NCBI GenBank assembly: GCA_029721435.1
Contig: CM056588.1
Location: forward strand, 37,279,430 to 37,343,429
Length of the DNA: 64,000 bases
Source: Gymnothorax reevesii
Taxonomy: Eukaryota > Chordata > Actinopteri > Anguilliformes > Muraenidae
Direction of reading: 5' to 3'
The translations under genes were made by a program, and so were the position numbers. The number at the start of each line of letters is the position of its first letter. Positions within the stretch are counted from its first letter, which is position 1. Positions 47,782 through 59,384 of this stretch are shown here, in pieces. The notes under the pieces are model-generated. The model did no database searches. It was given only the letters and a program-made list of their open reading frames with translations, and was not told where the DNA came from.

Positions 47782-49096
47782 AGGGGTAGTTCGGGATTTT
47801 TCACATGAATCTGTATGGCATCACCGTCTTTAGTCTCGTGCACACACACTGACTTTCCCCCGACAGTGTCCTGTGAGCCGAGTTCTGTCCAGTTTTGGTC
47901 AAAGTGAAAGCAGTTCCGGCAGGTTTCCTGGGGTCTGCAAAGTAAAACGTTTTTCTTCTCAAAACAGTATGTGTTCGAACGAGTGATTTATTTTGCATAA
48001 CAAAACCCTGGTAATCCAAAAAGTCACATCTTGTAATTGCTTGGGGCTACTTTTTCTCAATAGCGATCACTGCGCTGTCACTGCTAACAGCTGTGCGCAC
48101 TAGCCAACTACTTTCATCAGTTGTTCGACAGTGTTTACTGACTACGCTGGAGTCATGGACTTCTCATTCAAACCTAGAAACCATCCACACCCGTCCACGT
48201 AGTTTCTGAAGATTGTAACAACAGTACAACAATAACAATACATATTATGTTTCATAAGCTTCACTGGTAATATGACACCGATAGATGAATCAATGTTGCG
48301 CTTACATAGCCCTCGGTTCATCACCAGAAGGCTATGCATGGATGCTATAGAAAATCTTTTGTACAATTTTGTTTACCTGGGGTGTAGGGACAGCAGAGCT
48401 CTTCAAAACCCGTCTCTTCCTCTGTCCTGAAGGAAAGTAGTCGTCCTCGCTGAAGTGCACACTGCAAACGCGAAGCTTTTTCATTCTAAGTAGTTTGGTG
48501 TCCACTTGGAAGCCCAAAGCAAGTAGCCAAAGTTGCCTCAGAGCTACGTCCGTCACAGGGAAGCGGTGGAATGTGTGAGGAGACTCACTCACGTCTTTGT
48601 TGGTACAGCTTGGATAATCGCAAGTGCGCACCATTTTTATCAAATAAACTATTTTCTGGAGAAGCTGCGGAACTTCTCACTCTAGCTTCTAACTTCTCAC
48701 TCTCCAACTAGCTCGTTAGCGTTGTAGGTCTGTAGTTGGTCAACACTGTTGAACAACTGATTAAAGTAGTTGGCTAGTGCGCACAGCTGTTAGCAGTAAC
48801 AGCGCGCAGTGATCGCTATTGAGAGAAAGTAGCCCCAAGCAATTACAGGATGTGACTTTTTGGAATACCAGGGTTTTGTTATGCAAATAAATCACTCGTT
48901 CGAACACATACTGTTTTGAGAAGAAAAACGTTTTACTTTGCAGACCCCAGGAAACCTGCTGGAACTACTTTCGCTTTGACCAAAACTGGACAGAACTCGG
49001 CTCACAGGACACTGTCGGGGGAAAGTCAGTGTGTGTGCACGAGACTAAAGACGGTGATGCCATACAGATTCATGTGAAAAATCCCGAACTATCCCT
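47782..49096. mobile_element. Kolobok-type DNA transposon (internally deleted)
   Basis: 1315 bp, with ends AGGGGTAGTTCGGGATTTTT and its inverse (CTATCCCT at the right). Terminal inverted repeats are about 365 bp. It is flanked by TTAA on both sides (47778-47781 and 49097-49100). TTAA targets plus a THAP-domain protein are the hallmark of the Kolobok superfamily. P-like elements also have THAP domains but make 8-bp duplications. The interior is too short for a full transposase, so this looks like a deletion derivative. Confidence 0.82.
48377..48643 (-). CDS. THAP-domain exon inside Kolobok-type element
   Basis: The frame encodes a THAP zinc-finger DNA-binding domain. It has an N-terminal MVRTCDYPSC (C-x4-C pair; start probably at 48634, MIKM gives an alternative at 48643). 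A WLLALGF segment follows, then CSVHFSEDDY (C-x2-H pair) and the closing AVPT motif. The frame reaches a consensus donor right after AVPTPQ (GTAAAC, plus positions 48371-48376), so this is exon 1 of a spliced transposase whose later exons are deleted. Without the catalytic part it could at most yield a DNA-binding fragment. The open frame runs on to 48332 if the donor is not used. Confidence 0.8.
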
Positions 49097-49192
49097 TTAA
49101 GGAACAAATTGTATTTGAACAATTGGTTGTTCTGCTGTTCCAAGGCCAGATGTGTTAAATTACCAAATAATTTCATTCAAAATTGAACTCAA

Positions 49193-49391
49193 GGGTGCCC
49201 CAGTGGCACATCGGTCTAAGCGAGCACACCACAAAAGGCTGAATCCTTCCCGCGACGGCCTGTGTTTGAATCCGGCTCGGGCCAGTTTGCTGCATGTCAT
49301 CCCCATTCTTGTCCCACCTTTCCTGTCTCTCTTTACTGAATACTGTTCAATAAAGGAAAAACCTCCCCAAAAAATCTTTAAAAAAAAAAAA
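49193..49391 (+). repeat. tRNA-derived SINE with poly(A) tail
   Basis: It has an A-box-like AGTGGCACATCGGTCTAAG, a B-box-like GTTTGAATCCGG, a CT-rich middle (TTTCCTGTCTCTCTTTACTG), an AATAAAG signal and a terminal A run. Complete, short and plus-oriented, 97 bp beyond the Kolobok element. Confidence 0.8.
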
Positions 49392-49439
49392 GTTAATTTC
49401 AAGCATTGCATTTGGAATTAGTTTTTGTTAACTCTCTAT

Positions 49440-50440
49440 GCTTAATCCAAAGAGCTGTGACTGCTAGTGAAGCAAGTCATTATGAAGCTGAAAAAAATCC
49501 CACCAGAGAAAAAGCATAACCATTAGGTAAAGCCAACTGAACGAAGTTGTTGATTCATAAAAATAAAAAAGCACTGGTGAGCTCAGGAAAACAAAAAGGT
49601 CTGGAAGATAACATGGATAACAACAGTAGTGGATCGCAGAATAATTCTTTCCCTGGTCCAGAAGAATCCACTCCCAACAGTTAGCCAGATCAAGAACACT
49701 CTACAGGAGATGGGCGTATCACTGCCAAAGTCAGCAGTCGAGAGAATTCTTCACGAATAAATACAGGTTCATCTCACGATGTGAACTATTGGTAAGGTTC
49801 AAAAACAGAAAATTTGCCAAACTGCATTGAAAAAAACACTATAGTTTTGGAACAACAGTCTGTGGACAGATGAGACAAAGATCAACTTGTAGCAGAAAAA
49901 TTGGGAGAGAAAATATGGAGAAGGGAAGTGATCCAAACCATACCACCTCATCTGTGAAGAGTGGTCATGTGAGGGCATGAATAGCTGCCAATTAAGCTGG
50001 TTCCCTTGTATTTGCTGAAGTTGTGTCTGTTGAAACCTGGAGGATGAATTCTTGGTGTATACGTCTAGATTGTCTGCTCAGATTCCGCGAAATGCTTAAG
50101 AATGCAGTCCTGATACACAAAGACTTGTTCGCATTGCCACGACAAAAAAACCCAATATTTTTCAGGGGAAGAAGTGGAATGTTCTATAATAAACAAGTTA
50201 AATATATGACTGAAAATGAATTGTGCATGCATATCAGTTGCTGAAGGCAAAACAGGATAAAATCCCTCAACAACAATGCAGGAACTGAAGACGACTGCAG
50301 TGAAGGCCTGGCAAAGGATCACCAGGGAAAAAACCCAGCATCTGCTGATGTCTACAGATTCTATACTTAAGGAAGTCATTGACTGCAAAGGTTTTGGCAG
50401 TTTGTTTCAATGACAGGTTTATTGATGATTGTTATTTTGT
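49440..50440 (+). mobile_element. Heavily degraded Tc1/mariner copy
   Basis: Scattered similarity to Tc1-type transposase on the plus strand: ATGAGACAAAGATCAACTTG (D-E-T-K-I-N-L), then GAATTCTTGGTGTATACG and a C-terminal stretch GACTGCAGTGAAGGCCTGGC (T-A-V-K-A-W). Many stops and indels. Different from the families at 3453 and 19430. Confidence 0.65.
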
Positions 50441-50959
50441 CCAATCACTTTTGAGCCTCTAAAATTGAGGGGGCTGTGCATCAAATTGGTTTAATTGCTA
50501 CATTGTTCAGACAATATTATTGACAAAACCCCTGATGTTGAAGTTTATCTTCTGCACAAAAAGCACATCTTGATTGTTTCTTTTCAAATCCATTGTGGTA
50601 GGGTCCACTGCTGAACCGTGAAAATTGTGTCATGGCCCAAATATTAATGGGCCTAACTGCAGCCCTATTCTGATAATGAGGCAGCACCTGATTTGTGGGA
50701 AGATGTTAGGTTTGATTGCTCCTGAATTTGAATTTTATGCGCATGATAGACTATGTAAGAGCCCCCTGCAGGGGCACCAATGAGATTACTTTTTTCTGTC
50801 AGATGCTTCTCAGTGGGTCAGCATGGTGGCATGTGGTTTGCATTAGAGGGTCATTCGGGGAGCTGAATGTGTGCCAACTGATCCTCTCCAAAATCGGCAC
50901 CCTGCTCTCTGCGGTACACCACTGCACCCATGAGATTTTAAGGAGCGCAGGAATTCAGG

Positions 50960-51640
50960 ACCTCCTTGTGCGGTTGCGTTCAGGAACCAAGCACGAGTAC
51001 CAAGAGATCCAGCAAACTTGTATTTTATTAAAGCTGGGAGGTGAACCTCCGCAGGGCAGAAAGCAATGGTACAGAGTCCACAATCTAAAATCAGAATTCC
51101 AGGGGTGTAATCCAAATCGTAAACAAGGCAGCAAACACAAAACTCAGAGTCGGGCAAAACAGGCTCGTTTCACAGATGCAGAAAAATCCAAGACAAAGCC
51201 AAAATCAGAAACGGGGACGGTCCAGTCAGAAGTGTAACACAGAGTACAGGGCATATACAATTGCAGCACAAGGAAAACGTTCTGACAAGCTGGTTGTGAA
51301 TTGACTGCTTAAATACACGTGGGGGAAGTCACATGCTAAAATAGGGAACAGGTGAGCTGGATCAGACTAATTAACAAAGGAATGAACAAGAGGAAGTTCC
51401 TAACCACATGAATTTGGCGTTGGCTAAAACACAGACAGGGATCACAAAGACAGCCTCTTGACAAACATACAGCTCCAGTTAGGGAGTTCAAACGTGCACA
51501 GAAAATGAGGCAGAACAGAGTTTAACAGGTGCAGAGGATCCGCTGAAGCGCAGCAAAGTAAATTGAGTAAAGACAAGGGGTGGAGACTAGAATAGAGCGA
51601 GTGCTGAGAGCTTGTTAGTCAATTAGTAAAGTGTGGCTGT
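50960..51640. repeat. Probable dispersed repeat
   Basis: CCAAATCGTAAACAAGGCAG, AAACAGGCTCG, ACAGGTGAGCTGGATCAGAC and AATTAACAAAGGAATG resemble a fish repeat rich in CAGG and AACAGG. The 173-codon frame at 50716-51237 crosses its left edge and has no recognised domain, so I do not call it a gene. Confidence 0.4.
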
Positions 51641-51939
51641 ACAATCCCAAGTACTCGTTTGTAAGTTAGTACTGTAAACAAAATGTCTTTGCGAGTAATT
51701 TAACTAAAATAACAAACTGTTAGTACTGTTACTAATGACAGAACAGCAAGGCGAATGAAGCAAACAAGATTAGAAGGAATAATTGAAAACCCAGAAACCG
51801 TGAAATTGCCCGAAAGCCTGGCGTGCAATACTGGGGCAATAAGCTGTCACATGACATAAGACCAGACAGGGGAGTCAAAGTGCAATGCATGGCATAGGAA
51901 AATCATAACACTCCTTCATGCAAATAAACACGCTAGTTT

Positions 51940-52665
51940 TTTACCCCTTTACCCCTTACCCCTTGCATCTAATGATCGGAGCTTCACCAAATTTGGTATG
52001 GTAACTCACTATGACCCATAGATGTGCAACGTCAGGTTTTTTGCTGGATTTGACCTTTGTGCTGTGACCTTGACCCTGGAAATCTTGTCCGGGTCAGTAC
52101 TCGGCAACTAGTTATCCCAACATCACCAAATTTGGTATGGTGACTCAATATGACCCATAGATGTGCAAGGTCATGTTTTTTGCTGGATTTGACCTTTGAC
52201 CTTAGCGCTGTGACCTTGACCCTGGAAATATTGTCTGGGTCAGTTCTCAGCCTTTAATGGTAACTCACTATGACCCATAAATGTGCAGCGTCAGTTCTTT
52301 TGCTGGATTTCACCTTTGACCTTAGCTCTCTGACCTTCACCCTGGAAATCTTCTCCGGTTCAGTACTCGGCAACTAATTCTCACAGCTTCACCAAATTTG
52401 GTATGGTAACTCACTGTGACCCATAGATGTGCAACGTCAGATTTTTTGCTGGATTTGACCTTTGACCTCAGCTCTGTGACCTTGACCCTAGAAATCTTTT
52501 ACGGGTCAGTGCTCGTCAACTGAATATCACAGCTTCACCAAATTTGGTATGGTAACTCACTGTGACACATGGATGAGCAAGGTCATGTTTTTGCTGTATT
52601 TCACCTTTGACCTTAGCGCTGTGACCTTGAGGCAGGAAATCTTGTCCGGGCCGAGGGGTCTTCAG
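51940..52665. repeat. Minisatellite, about 135-bp unit
   Basis: Five imperfect direct units. ACCAAATTTGGTATGG recurs at 51986, 52125, 52391 and 52537, and a partial unit begins near 52250. Each unit carries TTTGACCTTTGACCTTAG-type and CTGTGACCTTGACCCTGG segments. Confidence 0.85.
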
Positions 52666-53699
52666 CAATGCGTTATGTTTTTGAGACGAAAGAAGCAAGT
52701 AAATATGAACCACAAATTCCATAATACTCCGTGTTCTAATGTACTGATCTCAAATCTGAATCTATGATTATAGAGTTCATTTGTCACTGTTTTCTGCAAC
52801 TGTATTGTAGTGTAGTTGATTTTAAAGCAATAAATGTGCTTTTGTTTCTGCTACGAACATCAAGGTCCCCATAATAAAATGACCCTTTGTTAGAGGAATC
52901 TTTAACGAGCAAGGCCACTTTACCATTATGTCTTTCATGAGAGAGAGCAGTGCTAAATCCAAACTATGAAACTACTGACTCACAAATCATTAATAAACAT
53001 GACCGTTTGAGGAGATCGAGGATTAAGGGACAGGATAACAATTTGTTTTTTTCTGAAGACAACCTCACAGCATGAGCTACAGCTTGGATGACAGGCTGCA
53101 ACTGGTTTTACTAAAAATAACCGTAAAACAAATACGCTTCATTTATCAATAACGTTTCTGTTTTGTAATCCTTTGGAATTTCTGTGAGGCTTTATAATCG
53201 AAACCCTTTGTGAACGAAGGCTGTGGCAAAATGTGATTGGGTAAACAGCAGCATACCACTGGTCATTATAAATCTTTTTGCTTATGAAATTATCCGGGGG
53301 GATTTTGGAATGAGGTTGCATTCATCTGAACCGTAATTTATAAGTGAATTTAAGGAAAAGCTGTGGAAAGGGAGAGATTCAGCATTTCCCTGATGGCCCT
53401 CACTGGCCAGTAGAATGGTGAACTGTATTTACTTGGGGTGATGCATTGCTTGCAGTTCCTTTGGTTTTTATGACAGAATGATGTTGTGGTGGTGGAGATG
53501 TTTCAACAACACATAAGGCCTGCTGATCTTTGTTTGTGTCTCAGTTTTCACTGGAGGTGTCAGTCATTTGAAGTCTCTGTGGTTTGTATTAATAAGGCAG
53601 CAGAATTCCATGTTTAATCGCATTCGCCGAGAGCTAAAAATAAAATGAGGGGTTCACAAACCTAATTTATTACATGTCATTCATGAATGTTTTTAATTT
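52666..53699. other. No gene seen
   Basis: AT-rich, apparently single-copy sequence. Nothing recognisable as an exon, RNA gene or repeat. Confidence 0.5.
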
Positions 53700-53965
53700 T
53701 TTATCCCCCGGCATATAATGCAGGGGGATATAGCTATCGCTCTGTCCGTCCGTCTGTTCGCCTGTAAACATTCTTTTGTCCGGAGTAGAACTTGAAAACC
53801 GTATAGTAGTTCTTCACGAAATTTGACATGTAGGTCAGGTGTCATATGTAGATGTGCCTTTTGGTATTTAGGAATTTCTTGAGCAGTTAATCCATGAATG
53901 TGGGGATCCCGGGGGGATACGTCATTGTCAGATGGCTCTTGTTTGTCTATTTGTTGCCTTTTCCC
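53700..53965. repeat. Dispersed repeat with CCCCCGGCAT...GGGGGATA start
   Basis: TATCCCCCGGCATATAATGCAGGGGGATA forms a hairpin at the left end, followed by a CTGTCCGTCCGTCTG simple run. It looks like a dispersed repeat, perhaps a relative of the blocks at 27580 and 60340, which also open with a CCCCCG run. Non-coding. Confidence 0.45.
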
Positions 53966-54936
53966 CATCTTAGGAATACACCATAAATCTGGCTTCCTTT
54001 GATTTATGGTTGAATTCTAACTGGAAAAACATTTTGTTCAGTACTAGTCAAAATTATTTCTAACATTAGACACTAACAAAAATCTTTTGAACTGGTATTC
54101 TATATCGAGCAATTGGTATAGCACTCTGAGAAACTCTCCCTGAGAAGGCACTTAACGAGAATTCACTGTGTCATACACACACATATGGAGTGGTCGTCTT
54201 AAAACTGTTGTTGGTAAAACTGCTTAAAGCAAAAATAAGTGTCATTTGCTTCCTGGAGTGTCAGTTGGGTCAATTACATGCTGTTCAGACCAAATTTAAG
54301 GAATAGGTCTCAGAGTTTTGATGTGTAACTTTAAAACCTTATAGCTTGTTGACCTTTTTAATATCTACTGAAGACAGAGAGGGCAAACGCCAACACGAGC
54401 ACAGGTGGCAGCATGTCGCTTTCTTTATTAGGCTGGGGATACTGTTTGCTTTCAGGCTTCTTTGAAAAGACAGACACTTATCTTTCCTTAAAAACAAGTT
54501 TTTGGCAGTACAGTGCATTTGCTCGGTACTTGCCAATAACTGGACCATTCCCCAAAAGTGACCTTAATCCAGATGTTAAGATGCACAGAGGTTATATGTT
54601 TCACCCATTTCGACAACTTGATGAAAAAAAGCTATGAAAAGCCTTTGTAGAGCCAATCACAAATCTGTGTGAAGTTTAAGAAGTTTATTTGTTTGTAGTA
54701 ACCAACTTTCTCAGAAAAGGCACGTACATTATGCATCTCTAAAAATACTTGGCCAGTTTTATTAAACCTTTTCCCTAGAGAACTGCATGAAAATAATTAG
54801 TGGAAAATTATGCCTAGAAAATCATGGTGACCCAATCACTAGCAAGAAACTAGAGCCTAGTAAGAACACAAGATTCCTTCTAGTTTGATAAAATGCAAAG
54901 TGAATATTCGCGTCTTTGCATTGACTTTGAATGTAA

Positions 54937-55431
54937 TCAGTCGTGCGAAAAATTAGCTTCGCGTCCGGTGTGTAAGTAGCTTAAGTTTCGGTAGTGACCG
55001 GCCTCTGTAATCGGGTGGGCTCCATTCAGCTTACTCAGCCTGTTTGCGGCAGTAAGAGGGTCACTTAAGCTCAGAATCTCATCTGTTGAACTTAATTTTG
55101 TAAATAAAATTTCTTGTGTTTTACTGAGTAAGCTTTCCTCTGGCACACGTTCTAATGGAATAAATTCTGGGAAAAATACTTTTTGTTCATACAGTGGTGT
55201 AATTGCTGTTCGCTCAAATGCACTTGGTGGTTTTTTTAGCTGTGTGTTTATTACTGATTGTTGCTTGTATAGCCAGAGTGTCTCAGGCTGGCAGGCAGGA
55301 TGATATGAAAATGTAAGTGGGGAGCCTGAATTCTGCAAAGCCGACTTGTCAGGCCAGCAGCTGTCAGAAATCTTATCCAATCCAGCTGAGAGATGCTGTT
55401 TGTGAGCCAAAAGCAGCGCAGTACTGTGCAC
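54937..55431 (-). CDS. Unidentified 164-codon ORF
   Basis: The longest unexplained frame in this part of the window. The protein is polar with no membrane segment. It has a segment (about residues 85-130) with YEQKVFFPEFIPLERVPEES followed by LLSKTQEILFTKLSSTDEIL. Composition looks protein-like and not repeat-derived. I recognise no family. It could be one exon of a gene on the minus strand, a pseudogene or chance. No promoter or neighbouring exon was identified. Confidence 0.35.
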   Translation of the reverse strand: MHSTALLLAHKQHLSAGLDKISDSCWPDKSALQNSGSPLTFSYHPACQPETLWLYKQQSVINTQLKKPPSAFERTAITPLYEQKVFFPEFIPLERVPEESLLSKTQEILFTKLSSTDEILSLSDPLTAANRLSKLNGAHPITEAGHYRNLSYLHTGREANFSHD

Positions 55432-55544
55432 ATCCTAAAGCCGGGAATAATGGATTCTCAGCTGATACCAATGTGACGTTAGTCCTCTCCTCCTGTTAAT
55501 GAGAGACTGGGCCACTGCAAACACACTGAGCAGCATTATACTCT

Positions 55545-55755
55545 GGGGCAGCCTCTGGCCTGGAGGTTTAGGAGCTTAAATCACACCTGGGAGGTTGGTG
55601 GTTCAAGTCCCTGTGAAGCCACAAAATTATCACCCCTGTTGGGCCCTTGTCAGACCCTTAAACCCGCGTTGCTCTCAGGCCACTGCTTAGTCTGAACAAC
55701 TGCATTGCTCTTTGGATAAAAACCTTGGCAAAAGCAAAATTATGATTATTATTTC
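55545..55755 (+). repeat. tRNA-derived SINE
   Basis: Head with B-box-like GGTTCAAGTCC (55600-55610). Tail with GCTCTTTGGATAAAAACC, resembling the CTTTGGATAAAAGCG tail of many fish SINEs and L2-type LINEs, ending in ATTATTATTT. Confidence 0.7.
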
Positions 55756-56624
55756 ACTGTCACCAACTGTCTGTCACAGTCAAATAACTGTAATTTTACA
55801 CAATACAATCCTTTTGGTGGATGAACATTAAGCTAGTGGCCAGAGATCACAAGTGTGCACACTGACATGTAGAACTTAATTCAAAAGCATAGAAGCGTCT
55901 TTGATTATGTAACTGGCAATTTTAGCTGACAGCGAACCAGCATATTGCATGAGCAGTACATAAAAACTTGGCTTAGAAGTCAAAATGCTAGCTAACAGAC
56001 TAAGCTATAGTGACCAGCACCTCTTTCACTGTGAATAACTTCTCAAAAAAACCAAACTAAAATGGCAGCACATTATTTCACTCAGATACAGGGGGTATCT
56101 AAATCATCTGGAACACTGCCATAAATGGCTGCTTTGTGAAGCTGTATTTCTGAGTATTTCTGTGATTAATAGTAGCAAATTTCTTACCAGGTGTCTGTCT
56201 GTCCCAGTTAGTTTGGATTTGACTCAAGGCCACAGCTCTTTTTCGCAGTAGTGTTTTTTCTGATTGGAATATGCAGTCAGCACCTTTGACCCAATTCTCT
56301 GTGCAACTTGAAATATCATCTGCTATGAAATGAGAGAGGAATGAATATGATTTTCAAATCACGGGTAAATGGCAAAAGAAGGCAGCTCTGAAAAAATGAA
56401 ATGAATAAATTTCTATTTTCTTTGTTGTAAATTTGGTGTTTCAGACAGTAAGGGGGAAAGAACAATGTTTGAAAAAGCACCAGAACAGTAGCGCTGAAAA
56501 ATTGCCATCACCTTTTCTGAACAGGAAATCTGTTTTTTCATTTAGATCTCTGCTTGAAACAGTAAATGACAGGACAGATCTGAAGTGTTCAGTGTGCAGT
56601 CCAGAAGAAAAATATATGGGCAAT
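55756..56624. other. No gene seen
   Basis: AT-rich sequence. The short overlapping frames at 56433-56680 on both strands show no domain. Confidence 0.5.
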
Positions 56625-57193
56625 TCCATGGTAACGGAATTACGATCAAGAGTAATTTTCATGTAATTTTTACCTGCCATCTATTAGTCTTAGGCAGGAG
56701 CTACTTGCCTGTGCTTTTATCAGTTTCACTGACATGCCTACTGAGCTGTACAACACAAAGTTTGGGGTAATCTATTTTGTAAAAGGCTATAGGAAGGTGA
56801 AAGTATCGGTCACGGAATTACGGCAGAAAAAAGCCATTATTTTTGCCTTAACTTGGACGGTCATTTCTCTGTAATCTGGCAATGATGGACAGTAGGTTTA
56901 AGCTTAGGTTTGGTGGCCTAGGATGTTGACCAGGCCATGGTAAGTTTATATTGACTGGTATGTTCACAGATATTTTGTAGGATGCCATTTATGAGAAAGA
57001 GACAGTGGTAACGGAATTACAAAATGGTGACGGAATTACATTTTCTGAGAATTTACGAAATTTATTATACTCAAAACAACAAAGCAATTGAAAATTGGTA
57101 TCATAAATGATGTTTGTGTTGCTGACCTCCTAGTCTTAGAAAAAGGAAGGCAATGCATGATATTGAGAATAACTAATTTTTCTACAAGAACAG

Positions 57194-57227
57194 TATGTGT
57201 GTGTGTGTGTGTGTATGTGTGTGTATA
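57194..57227. repeat. TG microsatellite
   Basis: GT dinucleotide run with two AT interruptions. Confidence 0.95.
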
Positions 57228-57630
57228 TTTGTTTCTTAAATGGCATAAAATGCATTATGGAATACCGCTCAATGCGCTTTACATTATTAAATTGACAGCT
57301 GAGGCAACCGAGGAAGCCGCCGGGATTAGGTGAGTTTTAACAGGTGAGTTTGTTGTATATCAACCATCTTGAAGACTATCTTAATTTGCTAAACTAATAT
57401 CAAAACTTAAAATATCAGTTGAGTTTCCCCTTTTTTACTTGGCCCATTGTCTATGTGCCCGCCGGATTGCTTTTCACATCGGGCGGGAATAATACCATGA
57501 CGTGTATTCTGAGCAAAGATTATCAATATTTTATCACACCTACACTCCACAAGCTTCGCTGAGTAACTGACCGCAAGGGCCACAAGCCATGCTTTCCCAA
57601 TCTGAAACCCCTTAACATTCACACATTATA

Positions 57631-57775
57631 CAGCGCCCTCCATAATTATTGGCACCCCTGGTTAAGATGTGTTCTTTGGCTTCTGATAAATTCAGTTTTT
57701 TTTTAAATAATATAGGACCACAAAGAAAAAAAGAGGAAAATCCAACCTATAAATCAAGTGCATTTGCAAGTGTAA
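57631..57775. mobile_element. Solo end of the 19430-type Tc1 family
   Basis: CAGCGCCCTCCATAATTATT, followed by GGCACCCCTGGTTAAGATGT, matches the terminal repeat of 19430-21019 and continues for about 145 bp. There is no transposase and no second end. Confidence 0.85.
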
Positions 57776-58779
57776 AACAATGAACCACTATGCTCCATAA
57801 AGTCCTAATGCCACCTTGTGCCTCTTCTGTTTTTCATTGGCTTTCAGAATAATTCTGTAATCCCGTTACTGATGTAATTCTGTTACCTCAAATTTTCCAG
57901 GATTACAGCAAAGTATTAGAGGGGTTAATGTCTGAAATTCAGTATAGACATAAGAAGGAAGAGAATTCTTAATAACAATAAAATAAATGCAGAAATAAGA
58001 TGATGAAGAGAACTATACTGCAATTTTGTTAACGGAATTACGTTGAAAAATGACTAATTTCACAATGAGCCCCTGGAATTGTGTGTTTCGATTTCCTGCA
58101 ATGACTTACCGTCTCAAATACTTCGGCTACCAATGTATGGAAATACACTAAAAACTAGGAAATGGCTAAATATATTTTAGGAGTTATCAGCTTTGGAAAA
58201 ATAACTTTTGATCCTTGTCCTGGAGCTAAAAAAAAAAAGACAAAATTCAAATCTAAATTTTGAGAAGACCGTCAAAGATATTTTAAAATGGTTTTCAGTG
58301 TCAGATTTGGTAATGAGTCATCTACATGTTTATTTATATATTTCTAATATGAAACACTTTTAAAAAATTGCTATTTTAGCATCTCTCACATAGAATTGCC
58401 CAAGAAGCAGACAGGAGGCAATGGATGGTTTACCCTTTTACACTGTGCATCAGTAGGAATACATTGTCGCATGTGTGATTGGATGTAGATGGGTAAGTAT
58501 ATGGTTTTCCTGAAGGAAGAAATGAGAAGGGGATTTATATTTATTTATATGTAAACAAGTGCACTTGCATAGTAATTCAGCAATGATGCCATCTAGGCTA
58601 ACCACATAAGCTAAAACATCAAGTAGCTCACTAAACATACCAGCTGTGTGTTATGATCAAATCTGCAGTGAACCACCCAAAAATATTTCAGAAAATTCAA
58701 GTCATAATACCTGGATTCTATATGGGTAATTATTGTATTTAGAGCAGTGGTGGTAGCCTGCACATCCCCACTAGTGAGG

Positions 58780-58895
58780 TGCAGGGCAAAAGGGCTGAAT
58801 ACAATAAGAAAGAATGAGATGCTTGCATTCTGCTTAAACTCCCATATATTTATTGTGCAACGCTTCGACCGGGCTGGGTCTTCTTCAGGCAAATG
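58780..58895. repeat. Dispersed repeat fragment
   Basis: CATATATTTATTGTGCAACG then CTTCGACCGGGCTGGGTCTT resembles a repeat end common in fish genomes (recalled, not searched). Non-coding. Confidence 0.35.
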
Positions 58896-59384
58896 GATTC
58901 AATGGACTCATTCTTTCTAATTATTTTATCTAACATTGGTTTGTGCCTTAGTTGTCTGTTATAAATTCTGAAGAGTTTTTTATTTTTTTTTTTTTGAAAC
59001 AGTTTAAAACAGCACTAGTTTTGAATTCACGGGCTCTTGTGCTGTTGGCCAGAGCATGAGCTAAATATAAATTTAAATATATAGGGCAGGACCCCCCCAA
59101 ATCTGCCCCATATATCTGAATGCAGATATCTGATTGTCTCCAATGGGAGAAACTTGTCATCACACCCAACCCCTTTGTAAAGGGAGGTTGGAAAACCAAC
59201 AGTTCTCTATCCTCAAGGACTGAAATTTGAGGAAAAAGGAAGCAGGCTGTTCAGGGCCTTTGCCTTGTGTACTACTCATGAATCTGAACCGGAATATTCC
59301 ATGGTCTCCCGCCGTGCTGCAGATTAAACACTGATTCTTTAATGTTGTGTTGGTTGATGCCTTTTGCTCTGTGTCGTGTTCCAG

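Larger units (their letters stand above)
29489..48106. repeat. Segmental duplication, copy B
   Basis: This is the longer and more complete duplicate, in direct orientation to 1033-15060. Its left edge lies in a spacer block (29390-29500) that belongs to the coiled-coil exon array to its left. Its right edge as homology lies within the Kolobok inverted repeat at 48106. It keeps the complete palindromic repeat, the full Tc1 ends and a block at 40087-44277 that is deleted from copy A. Confidence 0.93.
56625..58060. repeat. Region with recurring GGTAACGGAATTAC motif
   Basis: GGTAACGGAATTAC or one-base variants occur near 56630, 56808, 57007, 57026 and 58030, and inverted as a pair near 57856-57890. 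Sequence between motifs is otherwise unrelated and AT-rich. Probably one dispersed repeat with internal motif amplification, interrupted by a Tc1 end. Confidence 0.6.

Noticed and set aside
50716..51237. 173-codon plus-strand ORF
   Set aside because: It crosses into sequence resembling a dispersed repeat and shows no domain or splice context.
55600..55610. tRNA gene suggested by a B-box-like motif
   Set aside because: No cloverleaf can be drawn; with the other two B-box sites (27240 and near 49265) these are SINE heads.
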